From Vibrio neptunius (GTDB lineage Bacteria > Pseudomonadota > Gammaproteobacteria > Enterobacterales > Vibrionaceae): a stretch of 64,000 nucleotides of DNA. Positions 31,241 through 41,453 of this stretch are shown in pieces. Made by a program: the position numbers and the translations under genes. The notes beneath the pieces were generated by a model that had not been told where the DNA came from, did not search any database, and worked only from the letters and a program-made list of their open reading frames with translations. Within the stretch, counting starts at the first letter, position 1, and the number at the start of each line of letters is the position of its first letter. Location: the NCBI GenBank assembly GCA_019339365.1, contig CP079859.1, positions 3,224,001 to 3,288,000 on the forward strand, in the 5' to 3' direction.

Positions 31241-32208
31241 TTACGCATTACGCACTATGACCTTGTGAGGCTGATAGAAGCTGAAGTAACGCCATGCAAC
31301 ATACCCGACAACGCCAGTCGCCACTATCAGCTCAAGACCCGCGAGCATCTGCACCTGCTCAACGTAACGAGCGTCAATACCTGCCTGTTGCATCCACCCT
31401 GCTAGCTTAAACAGCGCCGTTGAACCTATTACCATTGGGAAGGTAAACGCAGCATAGCCCGGACTAAACGGTAGTCTCATTAGTCTAAAGAATGCAAGGT
31501 AGATGATCGTGGTCATCAATACACCAATACCAAACAGCAGGCCAACAATCACAGGCGATGGCTGTGCTGACACCGTTAAATAGCCTGCCAATGATAAGCT
31601 CGCGGGTGCAGCCATAATGGCTAAGGTTGGCTTGGCTGCATCAGGCACCTGATGGGTAAACATAAAGCGATAAATCATCATTGGTAGCATCACAGCATAC
31701 GCCAACATGCCGAAAATCAATGCTGCATGTGCAATCACGGCCAAGTCAGGATTACCAGAAAACGAAACGTCTGCGACGATAATGCCCACAGGAGGGACAA
31801 ACCAGCTTGGCACCATATGATGAAGTTCAAACTCCTGAGCACGGTGATAAATAAAGCTGACGAGGAAAACAATATGCAGGCCGACCGCACCTAACCACAA
31901 TACATCTCCCGCCACAGGGAAAACTGACCCAATGAATGAGACACCACCATAGTGCCCATAGCGAATGTAGGGACGACACTACCAACAACAGGATGCGCCA
32001 AGTCCTGATTCAGCAGATGTCTATGAAACAGAAATTTGACCGCCAGAACCACGAGCAACACACTTGCTATCGCTGCCCCGCCCAACTGGCCATAACCATT
32101 TAAAGGCGCAAAGTTTTCCCAGCACCAACCTAAACTGGCAATCCCTAGCGCTAATCCTGCCATCGGTGTCGGTGCACCCATCACTTTTGCTTTTGTCGCT
32201 TGAATCAT
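31241..32208 (-). pseudogene. TDT/TehA-family transporter, frameshifted
   Basis: Inner-membrane transporter of the voltage-dependent anion channel / C4-dicarboxylate (TehA, SLAC1) type, with about ten hydrophobic segments. The start giving MIQATKAKVMGAPTPMAGLA was chosen for its GAGG site five bases upstream. The frame ends early after SHSLGQFSLW; adding one T to the four-T run (minus strand, 31920-31923) gives QFFPVAGDVLWLGAVGLHIV and one 322-residue protein. Divergent from a LysR regulator, which probably controls it. Substrate unknown; tellurite, sulfite, malate or chloride are possible for this family. Confidence 0.8.
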
Positions 32209-32315
32209 CATTGCCTCACATTCTTTCTTCTCCAGAGACAATATTACGCTTGCTAAACGTTCGGATATATCTAATTATTTAAAACAATCGTTCAGAATAG
32301 TTTAACGTTATTATC

Positions 32316-33203
32316 ATGGCTGCCAATATCTCCCTTAAACAGTTGAAAGTGTTCATTGCCATTACTCAGCACGATACATTGACTGCCGCCTCGGAAGCGC
32401 TGTTTTTATCCAAAGCTGCCGTCAGTATGGCGTTATCAGAACTTGAGAAACAGCTCGGTCATTCATTGTTTGATCGCGTCAATAATCGCCTTGTTCTCAA
32501 TCAGGAGGGACAAAAGCTGCTGCCACTGGCCGATGAATTATTGCATCGCGCTCAGGATATCGACCAGCTGTTTGACGGTGACCAAACCCTAAGCGGGCTG
32601 CTCAGAATTGGCGCCAGTGATACGATAGGTAATCAAGTCGCCCCTTATATGCTCAGCCAATTTCGCCAACAGACAGGCCACAAATCGCAGAGCTTATTTA
32701 TTTCAAACTCAGCTTTGATCTGCGAGAAACTTATCGACTATGAGCTGGATCTGGCATTAATTGAAGGCAAAACCTTACATCCTCAACTCATTTCCACTCA
32801 GTTTGGTCAAGATGAAATGTGTGTCATTTGCGCGCCAGATTCTCCCTTTGCTAAATCTCCTCAACTTCCAATCGGTGAGCTGGAAAACAGCGAATGGATT
32901 CTGCGTGAGCCCGGTTCTGGTTCACGGGAATTCTTCTTACGTGTGATTGCACCACGCCTTGAACACTGGCAAGAAGCGTTTCAGCTCAACACCACTGAAG
33001 CACTGATTAATAGCGTTTCTGCTGGCCTCGGTCTTGGCTGTTTGTCGCGCTTGTCAGCGGCACCCGCGATTCGTAGTGGTCGAGTGGTCGAACTGACGTT
33101 ACCGCTGGATATGAAAAGGCGCTTCTGGTTACTGGTGCACAAAGAAAAGTATCAAAGCCCGCTACTCAAATCCTTCATCGATTTCTGTCACAACTGGCAA
33201 TAA
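32316..33203 (+). CDS. LysR-family transcriptional regulator
   Basis: 295 residues. The N-terminal winged helix-turn-helix (about 1-65, LKQLKVFIAITQHDTLTAAS) is followed by a LysR substrate-binding domain (about 90-295). The inducer domain resembles the YeiE/CysB-like group (GSGSREFFLRVI). It is divergent from the transporter gene with a 107-base shared region, the usual arrangement for a regulator and its target. Effector unknown. Confidence 0.9.
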   Translation: MAANISLKQLKVFIAITQHDTLTAASEALFLSKAAVSMALSELEKQLGHSLFDRVNNRLVLNQEGQKLLPLADELLHRAQDIDQLFDGDQTLSGLLRIGASDTIGNQVAPYMLSQFRQQTGHKSQSLFISNSALICEKLIDYELDLALIEGKTLHPQLISTQFGQDEMCVICAPDSPFAKSPQLPIGELENSEWILREPGSGSREFFLRVIAPRLEHWQEAFQLNTTEALINSVSAGLGLGCLSRLSAAPAIRSGRVVELTLPLDMKRRFWLLVHKEKYQSPLLKSFIDFCHNWQ

Positions 33204-33206
33204 AAA

Positions 33207-33237
33207 AAGGGCAGCCCCAATCACTAGGGCTGCCCTT
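33207..33237. terminator. Bidirectional terminator between lysR and RND operon
   Basis: 11-bp stem AAGGGCAGCCC / GGGCTGCCCTT with a 9-base loop between convergent genes; the T-run is strongest for the minus-strand efflux operon. Confidence 0.88.
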
Positions 33238-33259
33238 CTAATCACTCAAACTAGAGAGA

Positions 33260-36200
33260 TCAGACCGTGGATTCACTTGCTGGTTCAAGCACCAGTTTTT
33301 GTTCCTCTTGGTTCTGCTTCGCTGGGCTACGTTTTGCCAGTACGTAATAGAACAGTGGCGTGAGTAGCAGGCCAAATACCGTGACACCAATCATGCCAGA
33401 GAACACTGCAATCCCCATGGCTTGTCGCATTTCAGCACCCGCACCAGTAGAGAACACCATAGGTACGACCCCCATAATGAAAGCGATCGATGTCATCAGA
33501 ATCGGGCGTAAACGCAGACGCGATGCCTCTAGAACCGCCTCCATGACAGTACGACCTTTGTCCTGCAGCTCCTTGGCAAATTCAACGATCAGGATAGCGT
33601 TCTTGGTTGCCAGACCAACCAATACAATCAGACCAATCTGGGTAAAGATGTTGTTATCGCTGCCCCACATGATTACACCACTGATCGCCGACAATAGCGT
33701 CATCGGGATAATCAATATGATCGCCATCGGTAAACGAACACTTTCATATTGAGCCGCCAGCACTAGGAACACCAACAAGATCACCAGAGGGTAAATCAGC
33801 GTGGCTGTATCACCAGCCAACTTCTGCTGGTAGGTCAGCTCTGTCCACTCATACGTCATGCCGATAGGTAAGGTCTCAGCAAGGATCTGCTCAATCGCAG
33901 CCTGTGCTTCACCTGAGCTAAAGCCAGGCATTGGGCTACCATTCACTTCCGCCGTCGTATACGCGTTGTAATGCATCACACGATCTGGACCTGCGCTGTA
34001 GTTAACGTCAACAAAGGCACCCAGTGGAATCATATCGCCATCGGCATTGCGAACCTTAAGCTGACGGATTTGCTCTGGTGTCTGACGGAACTCTTCATCA
34101 GCCTGAACATTGACCTGATAAGTTCGGCCAAAACGGTTGATGTCATTGACATAGGTACTACCCATGTAGGATTGAAGTGTTGAGAACACATCGTTTAGAG
34201 ACAGATCCTGCTTCAACGCCTTAGTACGATCGACATCCAGATCAAGCTGAGGCACATTGACTTGATAGCTTGAGAATACGCCCGTCAATGCTGGATGCGC
34301 CCAAGCTTTCATGATCACTTGTTGAGTGACACCATACAAGGCTTCATAACCATGGTTTGCTCTGTCTTGAATTTGGAGACGGAAGCCACCAATGGTTCCC
34401 AGCCCCTGTACAGGCGGCGGTGGGAAAATAGCGATAAAGGCATCTGGAATCGAAGCGAACTTCTGGTTCAACTGCATCGCAATCGCGTTGGCACTTAAGC
34501 TTGGGTCTTGGCGTTCATCGAAGTCGGCCAATGGTGTAAACACAATGCCGCTATTCGGGCTATTGGTGAAACCATTGATGCTCAGCCCAGGGAAAGCCAC
34601 AGAATGTTCAACACCCGGTTGCGCCAGTGCAATTTCCGACATTTCGCGAATCACCGCTTCAGTTCGATCCAGTGATGCTGCATCTGGTAATTGTGCAAAC
34701 GCCACCAGATATTGCTTATCCTGCCCCGGTACGTAGCCCGTAGGAGTCTGATCAAACTGATAAGCTGTCAAGCCAAGCAAGCCAACATACATCAAACCAA
34801 TCAAGGCACCTAAGCGGATGGTCTTGGTCACCGCGTAGCCGTATACCACAGCACCACGATTAAATAGCTTATTGAACGGTGCAAAGATAAAGCGGCCAAA
34901 CAATCTATCCATCGCGCGGGTTAACCAGTCTTTCGGCTGATCGTGACCACGTAGCAATAGCGCTGATAAGGCAGGACTTAAGGTCAGCGAGTTAATCGCT
35001 GAAATAAAGGTTGAGATAGTAATCGTCAACGCGAACTGTTTATAGAATTGCCCGGTTAGGCCAGACATAAACGCCGTCGGGATAAATACCGCCGCCAAGA
35101 CTAAAGTCGTTGCAACAATTGGCCCCGTTACTTCTCGCATCGCTTTTTCAGTGGCGGCAATCGGTGCTAAACCTTCTTCAATGTTCCGTTCAACGTTTTC
35201 GACCACAACAATGGCATCATCGACGACAATACCAATCGCCAATACCAGACCAAACAGGGACAAAGCATTGAGCGAGAACCCCATCAGATACATAAAGGCA
35301 AACGTACCAACCAGTGATACAGGCACTGCTACCAATGGGATGATCGAAGCGCGCCAAGTCTGCAAGAATAGAACGACAACCAATACCACCAGCAAGACAG
35401 CTTCGAGCAATGTCTGAACGACGGCTTCAATTGAACCACGCACGAACACTGTTGGGTCATAAACAATCTCGTAGCTCACACCTTGTGGGAAAGTTTGCGA
35501 CAACTCCTCCATCTTCGCTCGTACATCATCAGAAATCTGAATCGCGTTAGAACCAGAAGCTTGAAAAATAGGGATAGCGACCGCATCCTGATTATCCAGC
35601 ATTGAGCGAAGAGAATATGTCTCTGCGCCTAACTCAATACGCGCCACGTCTCGGAGTCGGTTAACCTGACCATCTTCACCCACTTTGATGATGATGTTTT
35701 CAAACTCTTCAACTTCGCTTAGACGACCTTTCACATTGATCAATAGCTGAAAGTCAGAGTCACCACTCGGCTGCGCGCCCAAACTACCCGCCGCAGCTTG
35801 TTGGTTCTGTTCCTGAATCGCGGCAATCACTTCGCTTGGATTCATGTCCAGAGCGGCAACTTTGTTTGGATCAAGCCAGATACGCATGCTGTATTCACCG
35901 CCACCAAACAGTCGAACCGCACCGACACCTTCGATACGAGCCAACTCATCTTTGACATTCAGTGCCGCATAGTTCGCTAGGTATAGCAGGTCATAACGCT
36001 CATCAGGTGAAATCAGGTGAACCACCATCGTCAGATCCGGTGAGGACTTTTCGGTCACCACACCTAAGCGCTGCACAGTTTCTGGCAAGCGAGGTAAAGC
36101 ACGATCCACTCGGCTTTGAACCAGTGTTTGTGCCTTATCTACATCGGTACCGATGGCAAAGGTCACAGTTAAAGTCATTACACCATCTGATGTCGCCTGC

Positions 36201-36442
36201 GAAGACATATACAGCATGTCTTCCACACCATTAATCTCTTCTTCGAGTGGAGAGGCAACGGTATCGGCAATAACCTTAGGGTTTGCTCCCGGGTAGGTCG
36301 CCGTCACGACAACGGTCGGCGGCACCACTTCCGGATACTCAGTGATAGGTAACTGCCACACTGAGATCGCACCGCCGATAAAAATCAATATCGATAATAC
36401 GGAAGCGAAGATCGGCCGACGTATAAAAAACTGAGAAAACAT
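33260..36442 (-). CDS. RND efflux pump, HAE1 (AcrB/MexF) family
   Basis: Inner-membrane proton-driven multidrug exporter of 1060 residues. It starts MFSQFFIRRPIFASVLSI, has the twelve-helix RND layout with two large periplasmic loops, and contains the proton relay aspartates in GIVVDDAIVVVENVER. Sequence such as DMNPSEVIAAIQEQNQQAAAG and PPPPVQGLGTIGGFRLQIQD places it near MexF-type pumps. It is 15 bases downstream of the membrane fusion protein. No outer-membrane channel gene follows, so it probably borrows TolC. Confidence 0.93.
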   Translation of the reverse strand: MFSQFFIRRPIFASVLSILIFIGGAISVWQLPITEYPEVVPPTVVVTATYPGANPKVIADTVASPLEEEINGVEDMLYMSSQATSDGVMTLTVTFAIGTDVDKAQTLVQSRVDRALPRLPETVQRLGVVTEKSSPDLTMVVHLISPDERYDLLYLANYAALNVKDELARIEGVGAVRLFGGGEYSMRIWLDPNKVAALDMNPSEVIAAIQEQNQQAAAGSLGAQPSGDSDFQLLINVKGRLSEVEEFENIIIKVGEDGQVNRLRDVARIELGAETYSLRSMLDNQDAVAIPIFQASGSNAIQISDDVRAKMEELSQTFPQGVSYEIVYDPTVFVRGSIEAVVQTLLEAVLLVVLVVVLFLQTWRASIIPLVAVPVSLVGTFAFMYLMGFSLNALSLFGLVLAIGIVVDDAIVVVENVERNIEEGLAPIAATEKAMREVTGPIVATTLVLAAVFIPTAFMSGLTGQFYKQFALTITISTFISAINSLTLSPALSALLLRGHDQPKDWLTRAMDRLFGRFIFAPFNKLFNRGAVVYGYAVTKTIRLGALIGLMYVGLLGLTAYQFDQTPTGYVPGQDKQYLVAFAQLPDAASLDRTEAVIREMSEIALAQPGVEHSVAFPGLSINGFTNSPNSGIVFTPLADFDERQDPSLSANAIAMQLNQKFASIPDAFIAIFPPPPVQGLGTIGGFRLQIQDRANHGYEALYGVTQQVIMKAWAHPALTGVFSSYQVNVPQLDLDVDRTKALKQDLSLNDVFSTLQSYMGSTYVNDINRFGRTYQVNVQADEEFRQTPEQIRQLKVRNADGDMIPLGAFVDVNYSAGPDRVMHYNAYTTAEVNGSPMPGFSSGEAQAAIEQILAETLPIGMTYEWTELTYQQKLAGDTATLIYPLVILLVFLVLAAQYESVRLPMAIILIIPMTLLSAISGVIMWGSDNNIFTQIGLIVLVGLATKNAILIVEFAKELQDKGRTVMEAVLEASRLRLRPILMTSIAFIMGVVPMVFSTGAGAEMRQAMGIAVFSGMIGVTVFGLLLTPLFYYVLAKRSPAKQNQEEQKLVLEPASESTV

Positions 36443-36457
36443 TGCAATGATTCCTTC

Positions 36458-37681
36458 TTAGTTCATTTGCAAAGTCAGAAGCTCATTGCGCTGCTGATCA
36501 AGTAGCGCCTGTTGCTGGCGAATGCTCGCAAGAGTATTTTCATCCACCATAGAGACTTCATTCGGCGTCACTGGCATATTGGCACGTACACGCTGCAGGC
36601 CATTGACGACAATCTTATCGCCCGCGTTCAGACCAGAAGCGATAATACGCAAGCCGTTAACACCTTCACCAAGTGAGATAGCGCGATACTGAACTACGTT
36701 GTCATCGCCAAGCACCAATACATACTTGTTATTCAGATCAGTACCAATCGCTTTGTTATCGATCAGAACGCCCTGATAGCTCGCTGAGCCAGCAATACGT
36801 AACTTGGCAAACATCCCCGGAAGTAAGTTTTGCTTTTCGTTATTAAACACGGCGCGGACTCGAATCGTACCCGTCGTTTCGTCAATCGCATTATCAACAA
36901 AGTCGATGTAACCAAGGTGCGGATAACCGCTGTCATTCGCTAGCGCCATCTGCACCACATTTTCCGCTTCGCCGTTTGCAGGTAGAAGATTATTAAGCTG
37001 TTGATATTTCAGGTAGCTACGTTCATCAACATCAAAATAGGCGTACATATGAGAAGTCGAAACTAAAGAGGTCAGCACAGTTTGACCGGTTGTCACATAG
37101 TTACCTTTGGTGATTTCAGCATTAGACACTTTACCGTCGATAGGGGCGCGAACCAGAGTGAACTCCAGATCCAACTCGGCTTGAGCTAACGCGGCTTTTA
37201 ATGCGGAAACACTGGCAATACTGCGCTGTTTATCTGCAAATCGGGCATCCACAGTTTCCTGAGAAATTGCTTTGGTTTTGCTAAGGCGTTGAGCACGCTC
37301 GTAATCTTTAATCGCCTGATTAAGGCTAGTTTGAGCACTGCTGAGCTCCGCTTTAAGGCGTGTCACTTCAGCCGCGAACAAACGATTATCAATAGAGAAC
37401 AGTACATCACCCGCTTCAACCACACTGCCTTCTTGGAAGTGAACTTTATCGACATAACCCGAAACGCGAGGCATCACAGTAACTGTCTGAGGTGACTCAA
37501 GACGACCTGAGTATTCATCTAACTCGGTGACTTTTTCAATTAATACCTGAGCCACTTCAACCCCAGGTGGTGGTGGCGCTGTCGCCGCTGATTCTGCGTG
37601 CGAATCCTGACATCCCGACAGCACCAAAGGTGCTGCAATTGAGATTAGTAGAAGAGGATTTCTAAGGTGTTTACCTACCAT
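36458..37681 (-). CDS. RND periplasmic adaptor (membrane fusion protein)
   Basis: 407-residue lipoprotein adaptor joining the RND pump to an outer-membrane channel. The signal peptide ends in LVLSGCQDS (lipobox). The barrel-sandwich lipoyl halves (PRVSGYVDKVHFQEGSVVEAGDVLF and VRAPIDGKVSNAEITKGNYV, shown here by their positions near residues 70 and 175) flank a helical hairpin. A glutamine-rich coil ends the protein. The ribosome site AAGGATAGCGAG is good. First gene of the efflux operon, divergent from the TetR gene. Confidence 0.92.
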   Translation of the reverse strand: MVGKHLRNPLLLISIAAPLVLSGCQDSHAESAATAPPPPGVEVAQVLIEKVTELDEYSGRLESPQTVTVMPRVSGYVDKVHFQEGSVVEAGDVLFSIDNRLFAAEVTRLKAELSSAQTSLNQAIKDYERAQRLSKTKAISQETVDARFADKQRSIASVSALKAALAQAELDLEFTLVRAPIDGKVSNAEITKGNYVTTGQTVLTSLVSTSHMYAYFDVDERSYLKYQQLNNLLPANGEAENVVQMALANDSGYPHLGYIDFVDNAIDETTGTIRVRAVFNNEKQNLLPGMFAKLRIAGSASYQGVLIDNKAIGTDLNNKYVLVLGDDNVVQYRAISLGEGVNGLRIIASGLNAGDKIVVNGLQRVRANMPVTPNEVSMVDENTLASIRQQQALLDQQRNELLTLQMN

Positions 37682-37691
37682 CTCGCTATCC

Positions 37692-37721
37692 TTACCATTG
37701 TTTTGTACCGATCGGTATAAT
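37692..37721 (+). promoter_or_regulatory. TetR operator over a divergent promoter
   Basis: A 12-bp perfect palindrome TACCGATCGGTA (37706-37717) overlaps a plus-strand promoter TTACCA - 18 bases - TATAAT. It sits between the efflux operon and its divergent TetR gene, so it is the likely repressor site for both directions. Confidence 0.65.
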
Positions 37722-37827
37722 AATCTCAGAATTTGAGTTAGATCAAGATAAATTTATAAAATGAATGATTACGGCATATAGACAACGTATGACAGCCGCA
37801 TTACCATTTAAAGGAATTCAGGAATAA

Positions 37828-38457
37828 GTGACAGATAGATTTATGACAGGCGGAACTTCTGGCCGGCCACGCTGTTTTGACCAAGAAACAGCGTTGGAAG
37901 AGGCATTAAAAGTTTTTTGGAATCAAGGGTATGAGGGGGCTTCACTCACAGACCTAACGAAGGCTATGGGGATTAATAAACCCAGCATGTATGCGACTTT
38001 CGGCAACAAAGAACAGCTCTTCCTACAGGCCGTTGATATGTATAAGCGACGCGAAAGCGAGTTCTTCTATCAGGCGCTTGAACAGCAAAACATCCGCGAC
38101 GTCATCACTGGAATTCTGTCTGGCTCAGCTCAAGCTCACTGCTGCAATGAAAAACCCAAAGGCTGCCTGATGATACAAGGCGCACTGGCTTGTAGCTCAG
38201 AAGCCAGCTCCATCAAGCAAACCCTAATGGCTCGTCGCAATGAGATGGGAGAAACTCTCCACCAAAGGTTTGAAAAAGCCCAACAAGAGGGTCAGTTACT
38301 CCAGGACGCTAACCCGAGAGTAATGAGCCACTACCTCGCGACTGTGCTTAATGGCTTATCTGTTCACTCGATGGATGATGTTTCAGAAGAAATGATCCAT
38401 GCCGTTGCGAACATGGCAATGAACAATTTGCTTTCATGCTGCATTCAGACAGACTGA
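37828..38457 (+). CDS. TetR-family regulator of the efflux operon
   Basis: 209 residues. The N-terminal helix-turn-helix reads GYEGASLTDLTKAMGINKPSMYATFGNKEQLF, at about residues 35-65 (quoted in part: TDLTKAMGINKPSMY). The C-terminal ligand domain has several cysteines (HCCNEKPKGC, ACSSE) that could sense thiol-reactive compounds; this is inference. GTG start with AGGA upstream; an ATG 15 bases later is the alternative. Divergent from the adaptor-pump operon and probably its repressor. Confidence 0.88.
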   Translation: MTDRFMTGGTSGRPRCFDQETALEEALKVFWNQGYEGASLTDLTKAMGINKPSMYATFGNKEQLFLQAVDMYKRRESEFFYQALEQQNIRDVITGILSGSAQAHCCNEKPKGCLMIQGALACSSEASSIKQTLMARRNEMGETLHQRFEKAQQEGQLLQDANPRVMSHYLATVLNGLSVHSMDDVSEEMIHAVANMAMNNLLSCCIQTD

Positions 38458-38471
38458 TCACTCTCCCAATC

Positions 38472-38496
38472 GCAGAGGAGATTACGCCTCTTCTGC
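38472..38496 (+). terminator. Possible terminator after the TetR gene
   Basis: 9-bp stem GCAGAGGAG / CTCTTCTGC (one G-T pair) with a 7-base loop 15 bases past the stop; the T-run after it is poor. Confidence 0.4.
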
Positions 38497-38598
38497 CCTT
38501 CACTTGTTTAGATAATCAACCAATTGCTCATACTATCAGCAAACGCATTGCCCAGCTCTCAGAGTTGAGCTCGCTATCTGGACTTAATTGGTTAAAAA

Positions 38599-38614
38599 CT
38601 GTATAAACAGACAG
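38599..38614 (+). promoter_or_regulatory. LexA (SOS) box upstream of yebG
   Basis: CTGTATAAACAGACAG fits the LexA consensus CTGT-N8-ACAG exactly and is flanked by AA and TA as in strong sites. It is 37 bases before the yebG start, so DNA damage should induce the gene. Confidence 0.85.
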
Positions 38615-38651
38615 TAATGAATTCCATTAATTTTGAGTTAGAGGACCAACC

Positions 38652-38957
38652 ATGGCTGTAATCGTCAAGTACGTGGTAGAACGCAACGGAGAAGAGAAAA
38701 TGACTTTTACCTCTAAAGCGGAAGCTGACGCCTATGACAAAATGCTTGATATGGCTGATGAGCTTTTTGAGCTACTAGGTAAAAGTGAGTTGCTGGAAGA
38801 TGAAGGCAAGCAAGAAGACTTGGCTATGTTTCTGGCACAAAACAAAGAAGAAGTACTTTTTGCTCTTGGTGCTAAACGCAAGCCTGCGCCAAAGAAAAAG
38901 ACCATTGAGGCGGTTGAAGACGCTGAAGAAGATTCAGCTCAGGAAAACGCAGCGTAA
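38652..38957 (+). CDS. yebG: YebG, SOS-induced DNA-damage protein
   Basis: 101-residue acidic protein. MAVIVKYVVERNGEEKMTF and KAEADAYDKMLDMADEL match the YebG family; the C-terminal tail is rich in K then E/D and A. E. coli YebG is induced by LexA derepression, and a consensus LexA box lies just upstream here. Biochemical role unknown. A strong ribosome site (AGAGGA) precedes the ATG and a terminator follows. Confidence 0.93.
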   Translation: MAVIVKYVVERNGEEKMTFTSKAEADAYDKMLDMADELFELLGKSELLEDEGKQEDLAMFLAQNKEEVLFALGAKRKPAPKKKTIEAVEDAEEDSAQENAA

Positions 38958-38980
38958 CAACACGCTCAACAGATGTATAA

Positions 38981-39007
38981 AACCTCAGCAATGGCTGAGG
39001 TTTTTTG
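38981..39007 (+). terminator. Rho-independent terminator after yebG
   Basis: 9-bp stem AACCTCAGC / GCTGAGGTT, 4-base loop, then TTTTTT. 24 bases past the yebG stop. Confidence 0.9.
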
Positions 39008-39101
39008 TTTTAGGGGAAACAAATCACCTCACGTTTACCCTAATTCCTTACTCCTCTCTGAGTTACTATTTCTACTATCTAGCCTTCATGAGAAAATTGA
39101 G

Positions 39102-39851
39102 ATGAGTTATATTGTCGAAGTATGTATCGATAACATTGAATCCCTTCACCTTGCTATTGAAGGTGGTGCAGGCCGGATTGAACTTTGTTCATCACTGGCA
39201 CTAGGTGGTCTCACCCCAAGCTTTGGTTTGATGAAACAAGCAGGCAAGCTCTCATCTGTGCCTGTGTATGCCATGATTCGACCTCGTCAGGGCGATTTTC
39301 TCTACACCGAGCAAGAGATTGAAAGCATGCTGATTGATATCGAGGCGGCTGCCGATGCTGGTTTACAAGGTGTGGTTCTTGGCACCTTGAATGCGGATGG
39401 TCATATTGATATGAACGCCGCTAAACGTCTGGTCAACCAAGCCAAATCCCTCAAACTAGGCGTCACTTTCCATCGCGCGATTGACCAATGCGCCGATTAT
39501 CAGAGATCTGTTGAAGATATTGCCGAACTTGGCTGCGAACGTGTTCTTACATCGGGGCTTGCTACTAGTGTCGATCAAGGCCTTGATATTCTTCGTCACA
39601 TGGTGGAGCTTGCTGACGATCGCTTCTCAATTATGGCAGGTGCTGGCCTAAACGCGGAAAATGTCTGCAAGATCGTTTCTGAATCTGCGGTTCAGGAAGT
39701 GCATTTATCGGGTAAATCCACACGGCCAAGCAAAATGAAGCTCATCGCGGAGCAAGCCAAAATGGGTAATCAGAATATTGATGATTTTGTTGTTCCGGTT
39801 ACTGATCCACAAGCGATTGAAAAGGTAGTAAAAGCTCTCACTTCTTCGTGA
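39102..39851 (+). CDS. cutC: CutC-family protein
   Basis: 249-residue TIM-barrel protein of the CutC family, once linked to copper homeostasis; the precise biochemical role is unsettled. Start chosen at [20 protein letters not shown], which fits the family; a longer frame reaches back through the yebG terminator. Conserved segments: [53 protein letters not shown] and the C-terminal GAGLNAENV. Stands between yebG and ppk2 on the same strand. Confidence 0.92.
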   Translation: MSYIVEVCIDNIESLHLAIEGGAGRIELCSSLALGGLTPSFGLMKQAGKLSSVPVYAMIRPRQGDFLYTEQEIESMLIDIEAAADAGLQGVVLGTLNADGHIDMNAAKRLVNQAKSLKLGVTFHRAIDQCADYQRSVEDIAELGCERVLTSGLATSVDQGLDILRHMVELADDRFSIMAGAGLNAENVCKIVSESAVQEVHLSGKSTRPSKMKLIAEQAKMGNQNIDDFVVPVTDPQAIEKVVKALTSS

Positions 39852-39909
39852 TTATTCTCTCCCGTCTGACTTTGAAATGCTAACCTTTTGATAGCAAAAG
39901 GAGAGTCTT

Positions 39910-40691
39910 ATGAGTAAAGGCAAACTGGATAAAAAGTTTTACGAAAAGGAACTGGCTCGACTTCAAGTTGAATTGGTTAAGCTGCAAGAATGGGTCAAGC
40001 AAGAGGGCCTCAAAGTCGTTGTGCTCTTTGAAGGGCGGGATGCAGCGGGTAAAGGCGGCGTCATCAAACGTATCACTGAGAAGCTCAACCCTCGTATCTG
40101 TCGCATTGCAGCCCTACCGACCCCAACCGAAAAAGAAAAACCCAATGGTATTTCCAGCGCTACGTAGCGCATCTTCCCGCTGCTGGTGAAATGGTTTTAT
40201 TTGACCGTAGCTGGTACAACCGTGCAGGCGTCGAAAAAGTCATGAACTTCTGTACCCAAGAACAGTATGACGAATTTCTGCGATCATGCCCAGAATTTGA
40301 ACGTATGTTGCAGCGTTCTGGGATTATCTTACTCAAATATTGGTTTTCAGTTTCAGATGAAGAGCAGGAGAAGCGCTTCCTTGAACGGATTAACACACCG
40401 GTGAAGCGCTGGAAGTTCAGCCCAATGGACTTAGAATCTCGCAATCGTTGGGCAGAATATTCTGCAGCCAAAGACAAAATGTTTGCCTACACCGACACCA
40501 AGCAGTGTCCATGGTGGGTCGTACCCTCTGATGACAAAAAGCGCGCTCGGTTAAACTGTATTAGCCATCTACTTGAACAAATTGACTATCAGGATATTAC
40601 CTATCCAGAGATCGAGCTACCAGAGCTCAACAAAGAAGGTTATATTCGAGCTCCCATTGAAGAGCAAACTTTTGTTCCTGAAAAATACTGA
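39910..40691 (+). pseudogene. ppk2: Polyphosphate kinase 2, frameshifted
   Basis: PPK2 enzymes transfer phosphate between polyphosphate and nucleotides. Walker A EGRDAAGKGGVIKRI lies at about residues 43-57 in the first frame; Walker B MVLFDRSWYNRAGVE is in the second. The frame breaks in the run of five A at 40136-40140; six A give EKEKTQWYFQRYVAHLPAAG and a single 260-residue protein of normal size. As written only 85 residues precede the stop. A good ribosome site (AAGGAGAG) precedes the ATG. It is convergent with phoU, next to the phosphate cluster, which fits its role. Probably a sequence error. Confidence 0.9.
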
Positions 40692-40733
40692 AGCTCGTCA
40701 AGCCACTAGAAGAAACAGTATATCGCTGCGTGT

Positions 40734-41432
40734 TTAGCGCAGCGCATCATCAATACTTTGTTCACCCAGATGGCGCACATCTTTGCCTTTAACAAAGTAG
40801 ATGATGTATTCGCAGATGTTTTGGCAGCGATCCCCTACTCGCTCAATTGCGCGTGCAGACCACATAACTTGAAGAATATGAGGAATATTCTTCGGGTCTT
40901 CCATCATATAAGTCATCAATTGACGAATAACGGCTTCATACTCCGCATCAATTTTATCATCCAGCTTGTACACTTCTGCAGCTGAATCGACATCCATTCG
41001 CGCAAACGCATCCAAAACCTGATGCAACATACCGATTGCTTGACGACAGAGTGGTTCAAGGGAAACCTGGAACATCTGCTCTTTTGATGACGGACTTTCA
41101 ATCGCCACATAAGCCATTTTGGTTGCCACGTCCCCAATTCGCTCAAGATCGGTGATCGTCTTGATGATCGCCATGATCAAGCGTAAGTCTTTAGCCGTTG
41201 GCTGACGTTTGGCGATGATTCGCGTGCAAGCTTCATCGATAGAGACTTCCATCGCATTTACTTTATGATCGTCACGTACGACTTTACGCGCTAGCTCAAT
41301 ATCCTCTTTGTGCAGTGCCTGCATAGCAAAAGATAACTGCTGCTCAACCAGCCCTCCCATCGTCAGTACGTGGGTTCGGATGGATTCTAATTCGACATTA
41401 AACTGTCCTGATATGTGACGTCCAAAGTTCAT
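40734..41432 (-). CDS. phoU: Phosphate regulator PhoU
   Basis: 232-residue helical protein that links the Pst transporter to PhoR and keeps the Pho regulon off when phosphate is plentiful. Two PhoU repeats, each with the metal-binding E/DxxxD pattern ([18 protein letters not shown], given near residue 55, and [13 protein letters not shown] near residue 160), are visible. Last gene of pstC-pstA-pstB-phoU, 21 bases after pstB. Confidence 0.97.
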   Translation of the reverse strand: MNFGRHISGQFNVELESIRTHVLTMGGLVEQQLSFAMQALHKEDIELARKVVRDDHKVNAMEVSIDEACTRIIAKRQPTAKDLRLIMAIIKTITDLERIGDVATKMAYVAIESPSSKEQMFQVSLEPLCRQAIGMLHQVLDAFARMDVDSAAEVYKLDDKIDAEYEAVIRQLMTYMMEDPKNIPHILQVMWSARAIERVGDRCQNICEYIIYFVKGKDVRHLGEQSIDDALR

Positions 41433-41453
41433 GAAATATCGGTATCTCCCTTA

